In this document: piece by piece, positions 8,058 through 17,097 of the stretch | Position numbering within the stretch: the first letter of the stretch is position 1 | Layout of the letters: each line of letters begins with the position of its first letter | Source of the DNA: Candidatus Aminicenantota bacterium | Lineage (GTDB): Bacteria > Acidobacteriota > Aminicenantia > UBA2199 | NCBI GenBank assembly: GCA_030610885.1 | Contig: JAUWQW010000009.1 | Coordinates: forward strand, 1-41,420 | Direction of reading: 5' to 3' | DNA length: 41,420 bases | The notes under the pieces: model-generated | Told to the model about the DNA's origin: nothing | Seen by the model: the letters and a program-made list of their open reading frames with translations, nothing else | Database searches by the model: none | Program-made: the position numbers and the translations under genes

Positions 8058-10517
8058 TTAAATCGGGATTGAATCATCTGCATCTATTTTAACTTTATCA
8101 AGAGAAACAAGCTTATCTCCAGATCTAAGATTAAGAACCTTTACACCCTGAGTAGCTCTACCTTGAGACCTAATTTTTGAACTGTGTTGCTTGTTTAATA
8201 TCCCTTGCTCAGAAGATAAAATAATATCATCATTTTCACCCAAAGTAACAAGTCCAATAACTTTCCCCAGCCTTTCATTTAATCTCATATTGATTAATCC
8301 TTTCCCACCCCTTTTTTGCAATCTATAAAGAGATGCATCTGATTTTTTACCAATTCCATTTTCAGTAACTGTTAAAATACACTTTTGATCTCCTACAATT
8401 ATATCTGCCCCAACAAGAAAGTCATTTTTATTTAACTTAATTCCACGCACACCCCTTGCTCCTCTACCCATTTCTCTTACATCCTGTTCACTAAATTTAA
8501 TTGCCTTTCCCAAATTGCTACCCAATATTATTTCACTATTGCCATCAGTAATTTGAGCTTCAAAAAGCAAATCATCTTCATCAACATTAGCAGCTATTAT
8601 ACCATTGACCCTTGGTCTTGAGAATGCAGTAAGAGATGTCTTTTTCACATATCCCTTTTTTGAAAATAGCACGATATATCTATCAGAAGAGAACTCTTTA
8701 ACATTAATTACAGAGCAAACTTTTTCTTTTTCATCTATTCCTATTAATCTATTCAAAGGTTTGCCTCTTCCAATTGTATCACCTTCTGGTATATCATAAA
8801 CCTTCTTCCAAAACATTCTTCCTTTTTGCGTAAAAACAAGAATATAATCATGTGCAGATGCAACAAAAATCCTTGATATCACATCTTCTTCTTTAAGACC
8901 AAACCCCCTTTTACCCATTGTTCCTCTATTCTGGTTTTTATATGTACTAAGAGTTGTCCTTTTTATATATCCTTTTTTTGTAAACAATATGACAAAATCC
9001 TCATCTTTGATAAGATCTTCGATATTTATGTCTTGCAATTCCTGTTCAACAATTGTTGTTCTTCTCTCATCTTCGTACTTCTCGTTTACTTTTATTAATT
9101 CATCTTTTATTAAATTTACAAGCATTCTCTCACTGGCTAATAATTCATTTAAATAATTAATCAATTTTAATAGATCAATATACTCAGCTTCTAACTTGTC
9201 AATTTCAAGTCCTGTCAGTTTATACAACTGCATATCAAGGATTGCATCTGTTTGCACTAATGTTAATGGTAATTGATTCATTAAACTTAATCTTGCATTC
9301 TCCCTGTTTATTGAACCTCTTATTATTTTTATTACCAGATCTAATTTATCAATAGCTATCTTCAATCCTTCAATTATATGTGCTCTTTTTTCAGCTTTCT
9401 CTAATTCAAATAAAGATCTTCTTCTAACAATTTCTTTTCTATGCCCGAGAAAATAATTGAAGTATTCTATCAGATTAAACTGTTTTGGTTGTTGATTTAT
9501 TATTGCAAGAAGGTTTATTGAAAATGTGGCTTGTAATTGAGTATATTTAAATAGGCTGTTAATAATAACCTCAGGAATATCATCTCTTTTTACCTCAACA
9601 ACAATTCTCATACCATCTCTATCTGATTCATCACGTAAATCAGAAATTCCTGTAATTCTTTTGTCTTTAACATTTTTTGCAATATTTTCAATAATTCTTG
9701 CCTTATTTGTTTGAAAAGGAATTTCATTGATAACAATCTTTTGCTTGCCTTTTGGATCAGTTTCAATATTTATTTTAGCTCTAACAATAATTGTACCTCT
9801 TCCAGTTTCATAAGCTTGTTGTATTGATTTCTTTCCAAAGATAAATCCTCCCGTAGGGAAATCCGGGCCATGTAAAATTTCCAACAACTCTTCAACAGAT
9901 GCATCTCTATTATCTATATAATAAATAAATGAATCAATTAATTCTTTTATATTATGAGGAGGAATAGACGTTGCCATGCCAACTGCAATTCCTGAACTTC
10001 CATTTAATAAAAGTAAGGGCAATAAGGTTGGAAAAACCACAGGTTCAGTTAAGGAACTATCGTAATTTTCAACAAAATCAACTGTGTCTTTATCAATATC
10101 ATTTAATAGCTCATTGGCAATTTTTGTTAAACGAACTTCAGTATACCTCATTGCAGCAGGAGGATCGCCATCAATTGAGCCAAAATTACCCTGACCATCA
10201 ACCAGAGGGTATCTCAATGAAAATTTTTGTGCCATCCTAACAAGAGTATCATATACAGCAGTGTCTCCATGAGGATGATATTTTCCAATAACATCGCCAA
10301 CAATACGAGCAGATTTTTTATATGGTTTATTATAATAGGTACCTGTTTGATATAGAGAGAAAAGTGTTCTTCTATGAACGGGTTTGAGACCATCTCTCAT
10401 ATCTGGAATAGCTCTCCCAATAATAACACTCATAGAGTAATTCAAATAAGATGTTTGCATCTCATTTTCAATAGTAACATCCTCTATTTTTTCTTTTATT
10501 TCGTTTTCTTTATCCAT
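8058..10517 (-). CDS. gyrA: DNA gyrase subunit A
   Basis: This 819-residue breakage-reunion subunit, with GyrB, introduces negative supercoils. The catalytic tyrosine is Tyr125 in [10 protein letters not shown]. The quinolone-pocket segment is [10 protein letters not shown] (81-90), with Thr where E. coli has Ser83. That residue is natural in several wild-type bacteria and is not itself proof of resistance. The C-terminal beta-pinwheel is complete, but its DNA-wrapping GyrA-box is unusual. In the first blade (around 520-530) the heptad is rewritten as [10 protein letters not shown], and a canonical-looking QKRGGKG appears only in a late blade (734-740). The ATG follows the gyrB stop by about 10 bp, with a GAGGA site overlapping that stop codon. 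It is therefore the last gene of the dnaA operon. Confidence 0.97.
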   Translation of the reverse strand: MDKENEIKEKIEDVTIENEMQTSYLNYSMSVIIGRAIPDMRDGLKPVHRRTLFSLYQTGTYYNKPYKKSARIVGDVIGKYHPHGDTAVYDTLVRMAQKFSLRYPLVDGQGNFGSIDGDPPAAMRYTEVRLTKIANELLNDIDKDTVDFVENYDSSLTEPVVFPTLLPLLLLNGSSGIAVGMATSIPPHNIKELIDSFIYYIDNRDASVEELLEILHGPDFPTGGFIFGKKSIQQAYETGRGTIIVRAKINIETDPKGKQKIVINEIPFQTNKARIIENIAKNVKDKRITGISDLRDESDRDGMRIVVEVKRDDIPEVIINSLFKYTQLQATFSINLLAIINQQPKQFNLIEYFNYFLGHRKEIVRRRSLFELEKAEKRAHIIEGLKIAIDKLDLVIKIIRGSINRENARLSLMNQLPLTLVQTDAILDMQLYKLTGLEIDKLEAEYIDLLKLINYLNELLASERMLVNLIKDELIKVNEKYEDERRTTIVEQELQDINIEDLIKDEDFVILFTKKGYIKRTTLSTYKNQNRGTMGKRGFGLKEEDVISRIFVASAHDYILVFTQKGRMFWKKVYDIPEGDTIGRGKPLNRLIGIDEKEKVCSVINVKEFSSDRYIVLFSKKGYVKKTSLTAFSRPRVNGIIAANVDEDDLLFEAQITDGNSEIILGSNLGKAIKFSEQDVREMGRGARGVRGIKLNKNDFLVGADIIVGDQKCILTVTENGIGKKSDASLYRLQKRGGKGLINMRLNERLGKVIGLVTLGENDDIILSSEQGILNKQHSSKIRSQGRATQGVKVLNLRSGDKLVSLDKVKIDADDSIPI

Positions 10518-10527
10518 ATTTTAATCC

Positions 10528-12948
10528 TCATATATCAAGATTTCTTACATTCAGAGCATTTTTTAATATAAAATCCTTCCTTTTGTTTGAATCACTACCC
10601 ATCAAAGTATCAAAAATCACCTCGCTTTCAAAAAAATCATTTATTTGAACCTTTAGGAGAATTCTGTTTTCTGGATCCATTGTTGTTTCCCATAATTGAG
10701 AAGGGTTCATTTCACCAAGCCCCTTATACCTCTGTATATACAATCCTTTTTTTATTTTATCAAATAAAAATGAAACAAACTTTTTTTCATTATCAATTTT
10801 ATATTCATTGTTTCCAATTTTAAGACTATATGGAGGTTTAGGAAATGATTTCAAATCCTCATAAACCTTATTCACTTCAGCAAATAAAGGTCCAGTCAAA
10901 TAATCCCAATTTATAGATTTTTTTAAAACAACTCCATTTACTTCATATTCCATTTCCAAAACATAGGTTGAATACTCTTCATCAAAATTAATTAAAACAG
11001 ATTTACAACAGCCACTTTCTCTTATTTTTTCAGCTATTTCTTCAACTTTATCTCTATTTTCAAAAGTAGCTTCATCTTTTATTAATTCTATCAATTTCTG
11101 TGTTATATTTCTTGGCATACCTCTTTTGGCTATATTTTCAATCAAAATATTTTTTTTATTTATTAATTTAAGTAATTTTATCAATTTTGCATTTTTCAAG
11201 CCTTGCTCTTCGTTTCCATTCAAAAACACAACTACTTCATCTCCAATGATTTTCAATAAATAATTTTCCAACTCTTTTTCATTTTTTAAATATCTTCTAC
11301 TTTTACCTCTCCTTACAAGATAAAGTGGTGGTTGTGCAATGTACAAATAACCTTTTTCGATTATAGGTCTCATATGTCTAAACAAGAATGTCATAATCAA
11401 AGTTCTTATATGTGCCCCATCTACATCTGCATCAGTCATTACAATAATTTTATGATACCTTAATTTTTCAATATCAAAATTCTCCTTTCCTATTCCTACT
11501 CCGAAAGCCGCTATCATTGTTTTTATCTCACTGTTTTCAAGCATTTTATGTGTGGTTGCTTTTTCAACATTAAGTATCTTACCTTTTAAAGGTAAAATAG
11601 CTTGAAATCGTCTATCTCTTCCCTGTTTTGCCGATCCTCCTGCAGCATCTCCCTCAACACCATACAATTCGCTATTTTCAGGATCTTTTGATTGACAATC
11701 TGCCAATTTTCCAGGCAAGGTTGTGCTTTCAAGCAAGCTCGATTTTCTAACCAGATCTTTTGCATTCCTTGATGCTTCTCTTGCTTGAGCAGCAATGCAT
11801 GCTTTATTAATAATAGAACGTGCAATATTTATATGTTCTTCAAAATATTCTTGTAATTTCTCATTTACAAAAGACTCAACTATTCCCTTAACTTCAGAAT
11901 TTCCAAGTTTTGACTTGGTCTGTCCTTCAAATTGAGGATTTTTTAACCTTAATGAAATAATTGCAATAAGACCTTCCCTTACATCATCCCCAGAAAAATT
12001 ATCCTTAAAATCCTTTTTTAATAAATTATTTGACTGTGCAAAATTATTTATTGTTCTGGTTAAAGCTCCTTTAAATCCAGTAAGATGAGTTCCACCCTCA
12101 ATAGTATTGATATTATTGACAAAAGATAAAATATTTTCTGTATATGAATTTACATATTGAATAGCAATTTCAATTTCAATAATATCTTTTTTGGTATCTA
12201 AATATATAATTCTGTCATGAATTTTTTCTTTAGTACCACTTAGATATTTTATATATTCTACAATACCTCCTTTATAAAAAAAGATCTCTTGTTTGGAGAT
12301 CCTTTCATCTTTTAGAATTATTGTAATTCCCTTATTTAAAAATGCCCATTCCTTAAGTCTTTTTGCTAAAATATTATAATCATATTCAGTTGTTTCAAAT
12401 ATATCTTCATCAGGCCAGAACGTAATTTTAGTTCCTCTTTTTTTTGTTTTCCCAATCTTTTTAAATTGTGAAACTGGTTTACCCATTTCAAATTTTTGGA
12501 AATAAACAAAGCCTTCCCTCTTAATTTCAAGATCAAGCCTGGATGAAAGTGCATTAACTACTGAAACACCAACACCATGCAGACCTCCGGACACCTTATA
12601 AGAATCATCATCAAACTTTCCACCTGCATGTAAAGTGGTCATAACAACCTGGGCTGCTGATTTACCCTCTTTTTTATGAATGTCGACAGGAATACCTCTT
12701 CCGTTATCAATTACTGTTATTGAATTATCAAAATTAATAATTACCTCAATCTTATTACAATAGCCTGCCATTGCTTCATCAATTGAATTATCAACTACTT
12801 CATAGACAAGGTGATGTAATCCTGTAAAACCTGTACTACCTATATACATTGCAGGTCTTACTCTGACAGCTTCAAGCCCTTCTAAAACTTTAATGTTTTC
12901 TGCTGTATAGTTATTTTTACCGAATGATGCTAATTCTTTTTCACCCAC
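10528..12948 (-). CDS. gyrB: DNA gyrase subunit B (long form)
   Basis: This 806-residue ATPase subunit of gyrase has GHKL ATPase motifs EVVDNSIDEA (50-59), DNGRGIP (81-87) and GGLHGVG (121-127). The TOPRIM domain has VEGDAAGGSAKQGRDR (canonical EGDSAGG with Ser to Ala) and the metal site MTDADVDGAHIR. An insert of about 160 residues between that site and IQRYKGLGEMNP gives the long GyrB form found in many Gram-negatives, whereas Gram-positive GyrB is near 640 residues. The start is GTG, with AAGGAG about 10 bp upstream lying at the end of the truncated recF. It is followed by gyrA after a 10-bp gap. Confidence 0.97.
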   Translation of the reverse strand: MGEKELASFGKNNYTAENIKVLEGLEAVRVRPAMYIGSTGFTGLHHLVYEVVDNSIDEAMAGYCNKIEVIINFDNSITVIDNGRGIPVDIHKKEGKSAAQVVMTTLHAGGKFDDDSYKVSGGLHGVGVSVVNALSSRLDLEIKREGFVYFQKFEMGKPVSQFKKIGKTKKRGTKITFWPDEDIFETTEYDYNILAKRLKEWAFLNKGITIILKDERISKQEIFFYKGGIVEYIKYLSGTKEKIHDRIIYLDTKKDIIEIEIAIQYVNSYTENILSFVNNINTIEGGTHLTGFKGALTRTINNFAQSNNLLKKDFKDNFSGDDVREGLIAIISLRLKNPQFEGQTKSKLGNSEVKGIVESFVNEKLQEYFEEHINIARSIINKACIAAQAREASRNAKDLVRKSSLLESTTLPGKLADCQSKDPENSELYGVEGDAAGGSAKQGRDRRFQAILPLKGKILNVEKATTHKMLENSEIKTMIAAFGVGIGKENFDIEKLRYHKIIVMTDADVDGAHIRTLIMTFLFRHMRPIIEKGYLYIAQPPLYLVRRGKSRRYLKNEKELENYLLKIIGDEVVVFLNGNEEQGLKNAKLIKLLKLINKKNILIENIAKRGMPRNITQKLIELIKDEATFENRDKVEEIAEKIRESGCCKSVLINFDEEYSTYVLEMEYEVNGVVLKKSINWDYLTGPLFAEVNKVYEDLKSFPKPPYSLKIGNNEYKIDNEKKFVSFLFDKIKKGLYIQRYKGLGEMNPSQLWETTMDPENRILLKVQINDFFESEVIFDTLMGSDSNKRKDFILKNALNVRNLDI

Positions 12949-12952
12949 TTCT

Positions 12953-13222
12953 CTAATTCTCCTTTTTTATTTCTATCATACGATCAAATCTTAAATTTTT
13001 ACCTTTAAAAACAATATCAAAAACATCTAAATGGGGACCAATTAAAGATTTTTTATAATTTATTTCAAATTCCTTTAAATCTTCTAATTTTTCAAAAAAA
13101 TAGTTCTCTGAATATTCTATATTATCTTTAAAAGATGGTTTATATTCAATATGCAAATCATTATAAAAGTTCTCTTTTATTTTGAAGTTAAGCTTTTTAA
13201 TAAATTCTTTTCTTATATTCAC
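12953..13222 (-). pseudogene. recF: RecF middle fragment (frameshifted and truncated recF, second part)
   Basis: These 89 residues continue RecF in a shifted frame. They begin NIRKEFIKKLN, then the RecF-specific IGPHLDVFDIVFKGKNL, which matches the family GPHRDD...G element. They stop about five residues later. Family members go on for about 80-100 residues with the ABC signature (SxGQ), Walker B (LLDDxxSELD) and D-loop. All of these are missing, and gyrB starts 4 bp beyond the stop, so they are not elsewhere. The fragment could be re-initiated at a GTG that overlaps the first fragment's TGA (GTGA). Restoring one A in the AAAA run just before that point would fuse both parts into one RecF-like frame. 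The protein could not close a normal RecF ATPase dimer. Confidence 0.75.
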
Positions 13223-13779
13223 AATTTTAAACCTAACTCACTTATTATTTTATTCCAACTACTTATTTCCAATAAATTCTGTTTCGTTTTTAATAAATGA
13301 TTTTTTTGCCTTAAGGTTTTATTATAACCCAAAATATAGTGTATGTAAAGTGAATTAACACCAAATATGTAATTATTTATCAATCTTCTTAAGTAAAGTT
13401 TGCTATCAATATAAAGATTGAAATTTGATGATGAAAAATAAACAGGATAAAAATATTTATTAATCTCAAATATATTAAGTTTTTTGTTATTTAAGGACAA
13501 ACTGAACTTATTTTCAGTAAAAATCCCCATCAGATCATTTTCTCCATATATATTTATAATATTCATATTTAGCTTAAATTCTAAAGAATTATGGTTAATA
13601 ATGTTAGATTTTTTTACATTTAAAAAAGATTTTCCAAATCCAAGAATAAATATTGCTTCTAGAATAGAGGTTTTCCCTGCGCCATTCAATCCATAAATTA
13701 AATTCTTTGCCTCATTAAATATAAAATTACTCTCTATTTGATTTCTGAAACCCTTGATTCTAAGATTTTTTACAATCAA
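13219..13779 (-). pseudogene. recF: RecF N-terminal fragment (frameshifted recF, first part)
   Basis: RecF normally loads RecA at gaps as an ABC-type DNA-binding ATPase of about 350-370 residues. This ORF gives only the first 186. Walker A is intact as GLNGAGKT (30-37), followed by SILEAIFILGFGKSF, and the lever region RQKNHLLK is recognisable. It ends at a TGA in ISELGLKL, exactly where family members continue. The start is a TTG 5 bp after dnaN. The A/T-rich neighbourhood and the AAAA run at the break suggest a one-base deletion. A sequencing error could explain the split, but not the missing C-terminus recorded for the second part. The gene keeps its usual place between dnaN and gyrB. Confidence 0.8.
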
Positions 13780-13784
13780 ACCTA

Positions 13785-14888
13785 TTATATGTTGAGTGGC
13801 ATTACCACATAAATAAAATCTATATTTTGATTATTTAATGGTTTGAACACAAAAGAACTCTCTTTATCACTCATACACACTTGAATTTCATTAGACTCAA
13901 CATGAGTTAAAAAATCTAAAATAAAATTACCATTAAAACTGACTTTTATAGAATCTCCTTTATAATCAATATCCAGTTCATCATGAGCTTCACCTTTTTC
14001 CGGTGTAATTCTTTCAAGAATTAATTTATTGTGTGAAAAATTAAAAACAACCTCATTGTTTCTCATTTTAAAAATTAAAACCCTTCTTAATGTATTTAAA
14101 AAGTTTTCAGTATTTATAATTGCTTTAAATTTACTTTTTTCAGGAATAACTGTTTTGTAATTAGGGAATTTCTGATCAATAATTCTTGATGATAAAATTT
14201 TATTTTTATATTTAAAAAACAGATTATTTTTATCATAATTAAATTCAATATCTCCTTCATCACCGAATTTTAAAAGTTCAAGTAAGGTTTTTCTTGATAC
14301 AATAAATTCTACCATTTCTGATATATGTTCATCATTAATATATTTTGTATAAGATAACCTATGACCATCAGTTGCTGCCATCTCAAAATTCTTATCAGAA
14401 ATACTCATTAAAGCCCCACCAATATTAAACTTTATTTCAGGAGAAATAATATAATAATTTTTATTTATCATTGAACTTAATTTTTTCATAGAAATTTTTA
14501 TTGACGTTGAAAAATCAGATATTGGTAATTGTGGATAATCTGATGACTGTAATCCAAGTAGTTTATATTTACAAGTTTTTTGTTCATTAGTTATTATAAT
14601 TTGTAAATCATTATTTTCAGAGATTTCCACAATTCCTTCTGGCATTTTTGAAATAAGATCATAAAAATCTCTACCATTCACAGTAAATACTCCTGCCTCC
14701 TTTACATCCAATGAAATTGTTGATAATAATCCTATTTCAAGATCAGTTGCAATTAACTCAATCAAACCGTTATCTATAGCTGTTACTTTTATATTCTGTA
14801 AAATATCCATTAAACTTTTTTTTTCAAATATACCCTGGAATAATTTTAATTCATTTGCAAATAAAGATTTTTCCACAAAAATTTTCAT
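13785..14888 (-). CDS. dnaN: DNA polymerase III beta sliding clamp
   Basis: This 367-residue protein has the normal length for the ring-forming processivity clamp. It begins MKIFVEKSLF and contains the typical segments AATDGHRLSYT (with the conserved TDGHRL) and FNGNFILDFL. It ends with the clamp-type C-terminal MPLNI, in place of the usual MPMRL. The ATG is preceded by AAGGTAGG. It lies second in the dnaA operon, 160 bp after dnaA and 5 bp before recF. A consensus DnaA box (TTTTCCACA, 14869-14877) falls inside its first codons and may be functional or simply encode Val-Glu-Lys. Confidence 0.96.
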   Translation of the reverse strand: MKIFVEKSLFANELKLFQGIFEKKSLMDILQNIKVTAIDNGLIELIATDLEIGLLSTISLDVKEAGVFTVNGRDFYDLISKMPEGIVEISENNDLQIIITNEQKTCKYKLLGLQSSDYPQLPISDFSTSIKISMKKLSSMINKNYYIISPEIKFNIGGALMSISDKNFEMAATDGHRLSYTKYINDEHISEMVEFIVSRKTLLELLKFGDEGDIEFNYDKNNLFFKYKNKILSSRIIDQKFPNYKTVIPEKSKFKAIINTENFLNTLRRVLIFKMRNNEVVFNFSHNKLILERITPEKGEAHDELDIDYKGDSIKVSFNGNFILDFLTHVESNEIQVCMSDKESSFVFKPLNNQNIDFIYVVMPLNI

Positions 14889-15048
14889 AATTAACCTACC
14901 TTATTATATTATTATATAATATTAACATATTAATATATTAAATAAAAACAACCTCTGTTAAAAAGTGGAAAAGTAAAATAAAGCAATATTATCAAAGTCT
15001 TTTTGAAAAAGTTATATTGTGGAAATCCTCTTAATATATTTATAAACA
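14889..15048. promoter_or_regulatory. dnaN-dnaA intergenic region with near-consensus DnaA boxes
   Basis: This 160-bp extremely A/T-rich spacer contains two sequences one mismatch away from the DnaA-box consensus TTWTNCACA (minus-strand reading, 14964-14972 and 15018-15026). An exact match lies just to the left, within dnaN (14869-14877). Some bacteria, such as Bacillus, place the unwinding half of a bipartite origin here. Function is inference. Confidence 0.4.
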
Positions 15049-16398
15049 TCATTCTTTAAAGAATTTAATAAAATAATTTATTTTTTTCAAAAACTCTTGA
15101 TCGTTTTTAGTTTTATCTTCAATTTTTCTTACTGAATGGAGAACAGTTGTATGGTGTTTACTCCCAAATTTATCTCCAATTTCAGTAAGGGAGTTTTTTG
15201 TTAATTTCTTACACATATACATTGCTATTTGTCTTGGATATGCAATTTTTTTTAGGTTGGATTTTGATATTAGATCTTTTAGTTTTAAATCGAATTTTTT
15301 AGCAATATATTCCTGAATTCTTTCAATTGTAATTGTTTTCTTTTTTATTGATATATATGGTTTTAATGCCTCTTTTGCAAAATCTAATGTGATTTTATTT
15401 CCCTTTTTATCAGAATATTTTAAATTAGCATAACCAATTAATCTATTTAAAGCTCCTTCCAATTTCCTTATATTATCTTTTATAGAAGAAGCAAGAAAAT
15501 AAAGTACTTCTTCAGGTATTTCAAAATCACTTTTGAATAAATTTTTTCTTTCATCAATTTTTTTTTTTAAGATTACAATTCTTCCTTCAAGGTCATAAGG
15601 AAGAATATCAACAATACCTCCCCATTCGAAACGTGATTTAATTCTATCTTGAAGGTCTGGAATATTATCAGGGTGTTTATCAGAACAAATAACTATCTGT
15701 TTTTCATTTTGGATTAATTTATTAAAAATGTAATAAAATTGTTCACTTGTACCACCCCATTTTGTTATGTATTGTATATCATCTATTAGTAATACATCTA
15801 CTGAAGTATATTTTTTTAAAAATTCTGATCTTTTATTAAATCTTGAATACTCTACATATTCATTCATTAAATCACTACTTGTTAAATAAATAACACTCAT
15901 GTTTTTTTTTGTTTCTACAATTTTATTACCAATTGCATATAAAAGGTGGGTTTTCCCCAAACCAACGTCACTGTAAATATAAAGTGGATTATAAGATTTT
16001 GCAGGGAATTCCGATACGCTATATGCAAATGAATAAGCAATTCTATTTGCGTCCAGTTGAGCAAATGAATCAAAAGTATATTTTTTTTGTAAGTTAGAAC
16101 TATAAAAATCGTTATATTTTAACTTATTTTTTTCAGATAAATTAAGCGTTTTTTCATCATCTTCTTCCTCATAAAATGGAATTAACTTAAATGCGAAGTT
16201 AAACTCATTTTTTGCATAAGTAGTTATTTTTTCTAAAAGATTTTTTTTTATCCAGGATGTTTTCTTTTTATCCGGAGAGCCGACAAAGATGATCTTATTC
16301 ATTGTTTTTATAAAAGTTAATGGCTCCACCCATTTATCATAAGTAGGTTTATCTAAGATAGTTTTTAGATAAGTTTTTATTTTATTAAAATTTTCCAT
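15049..16398 (-). CDS. dnaA: Chromosomal replication initiator DnaA
   Basis: This AAA+ initiator binds DnaA boxes and opens oriC. With the ATG at 16398 it has 449 residues and starts MENFNKIKTYL. That places DKPTYDKWVEPL at the position seen in other DnaA proteins. A TTG six codons upstream (16416) is possible, but it would overlap a DnaA box and has no Shine-Dalgarno. Walker A reads IYSDVGLGKTHLL, with Ser replacing the first P-loop glycine that is almost universal (GGVGLGKT). Walker B is LLIDDIQYI. The C-terminal helix-turn-helix carries SLTEIGDKFGSKHHTTVLHSVRKIE-like sequence, in which the usual Asp before HTTV is His. It is the first gene of the minus-strand replication operon, has its own promoter, and has DnaA boxes in its leader, suggesting self-repression. 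Confidence 0.96.
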   Translation of the reverse strand: MENFNKIKTYLKTILDKPTYDKWVEPLTFIKTMNKIIFVGSPDKKKTSWIKKNLLEKITTYAKNEFNFAFKLIPFYEEEDDEKTLNLSEKNKLKYNDFYSSNLQKKYTFDSFAQLDANRIAYSFAYSVSEFPAKSYNPLYIYSDVGLGKTHLLYAIGNKIVETKKNMSVIYLTSSDLMNEYVEYSRFNKRSEFLKKYTSVDVLLIDDIQYITKWGGTSEQFYYIFNKLIQNEKQIVICSDKHPDNIPDLQDRIKSRFEWGGIVDILPYDLEGRIVILKKKIDERKNLFKSDFEIPEEVLYFLASSIKDNIRKLEGALNRLIGYANLKYSDKKGNKITLDFAKEALKPYISIKKKTITIERIQEYIAKKFDLKLKDLISKSNLKKIAYPRQIAMYMCKKLTKNSLTEIGDKFGSKHHTTVLHSVRKIEDKTKNDQEFLKKINYFIKFFKE

Positions 16399-16406
16399 CT
16401 TCTTTG

Positions 16407-16415
16407 TTTTCCACA
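16407..16415 (+). promoter_or_regulatory. DnaA box
   Basis: TTTTCCACA fits the consensus TTWTNCACA. It lies within the leader of dnaA just before the ATG and faces the second box 14 bp away. Confidence 0.6.
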
Positions 16416-16429
16416 AAATTATTAACAGT

Positions 16430-16438
16430 TGTGGATAA
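16430..16438 (-). promoter_or_regulatory. DnaA box (perfect TTATCCACA)
   Basis: The minus strand reads TTATCCACA, the strongest form of the DnaA-binding site. It is between the dnaA promoter and the start codon, where bound DnaA could both start replication and block dnaA transcription. Confidence 0.75.
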
Positions 16439-16485
16439 CTTTTTTATTTTAACATTCTTTCTTATTAAACTTAAACTTTAATTCT

Positions 16486-16514
16486 ATATTAAAAAAGATA
16501 ATAAACAATGTCAA
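16486..16514 (-). promoter_or_regulatory. dnaA promoter
   Basis: On the minus strand, TTGACA (16514-16509) and TAATAT (16491-16486) are exactly 17 bp apart. Transcription would begin near 16478 and give a leader of about 80 bases that contains both DnaA boxes. Confidence 0.7.
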
Positions 16515-16658
16515 GGCTTTAAATTATAAAATTTAAAAATAATTTTATTCAATTTTATTTTGAGAACCTGCCAATTTGGACAATTATTTTAGTCTATAGT
16601 ATGTGCTATATCATCTGCAGTTGGTTGCCTTTTGGTTAAACATTGTCAATATGTTTTT

Positions 16659-16907
16659 TCATTTAATTTTTTTACTTCTTTTTTTTGATATTGTGCCTGA
16701 ACATGTAAAAGAACGTTGTTTCATCTTGATCCATTTCCCTTCATCAATACCAATTAAATTACTACAATGACATTTATATTCATTCCCATTTTGAATACTA
16801 TAATCTTTAATTATTCGATCTTTCCAACAATGCAATAATTTCCCTTTTCCAATTTTAATATACTCGAATATTTTACTTCTGCATTTAGCACATTTTATTG
16901 TTACCAT
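16659..16907 (-). CDS. Conserved small zinc-ribbon protein
   Basis: This 82-residue protein has two cysteine knuckles. CAKC is at residues 6-9 and CHCSNLIGIDEGKWI begins near residue 46. The middle has GKGKLLHCWKDRI and the end is basic. Such proteins of about 80 residues, with GKWIKMKQxSFT near the C-terminus, recur as conserved hypotheticals in diverse bacteria. Their role is unknown, though nucleic-acid binding is plausible. It sits just upstream of dnaA on the same strand, beyond the origin candidate. A promoter (TTGACT-16-TATATA) precedes it. It is not an obvious operon member. Confidence 0.7.
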   Translation of the reverse strand: MVTIKCAKCRSKIFEYIKIGKGKLLHCWKDRIIKDYSIQNGNEYKCHCSNLIGIDEGKWIKMKQRSFTCSGTISKKRSKKIK

Positions 16908-16943
16908 AATTCAATTTATAAGTGTTTAATATTATCTTTTTAA

Positions 16944-16971
16944 TATATAGCTAATAAGAATATAAAGTCAA
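16944..16971 (-). promoter_or_regulatory. Promoter of the zinc-ribbon gene
   Basis: The minus strand has TTGACT (16971-16966) and TATATA (16949-16944) with a 16-bp spacer, ending 37 bp before the ATG. Confidence 0.5.
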
Positions 16972-17060
16972 CTTATTTAATTGAATCATAAAAAATCTAA
17001 AGGAAATTATTTCAAAACCGGGCATTTATTTTAAATTTGAATGATAAATCGAATAAAAAC

Positions 17061-17088
17061 TTGACAAAAAAAAGATTTTAACTATATT
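17061..17088 (+). promoter_or_regulatory. Promoter of glutamine synthetase, almost touching the start codon
   Basis: TTGACA (17061-17066) and TATATT (17083-17088) are separated by 16 bp. The ATG is at 17098, only 9 bp after the -10 box, and no Shine-Dalgarno lies between. A leaderless or nearly leaderless mRNA is implied. Confidence 0.55.
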
Positions 17089-17097
17089 TAGTTAGAC

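Larger units (their letters stand above)
16399..16658. other. Candidate replication origin (oriC) next to dnaA
   Basis: This A/T-rich stretch upstream of dnaA contains two exact DnaA boxes facing each other and the dnaA promoter. It has a long A/T block (about 16440-16560) that could serve as the unwinding element, then a more mixed part with CTATAG-TATGTG-CTATAT dyad symmetry at about 16593-16610. Flanking gene directions change from minus (left) to plus (right) about here. Duplex opening and DnaA-trio elements cannot be judged by eye. A GC-skew plot over the whole chromosome would test it. Confidence 0.55.

Noticed and set aside
8058-10517. Thr in the Ser83 position of the GyrA quinolone pocket as a resistance mutation
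   Set aside because: Thr is the natural residue in several susceptible wild-type bacteria, and nothing in the sequence shows selection here.
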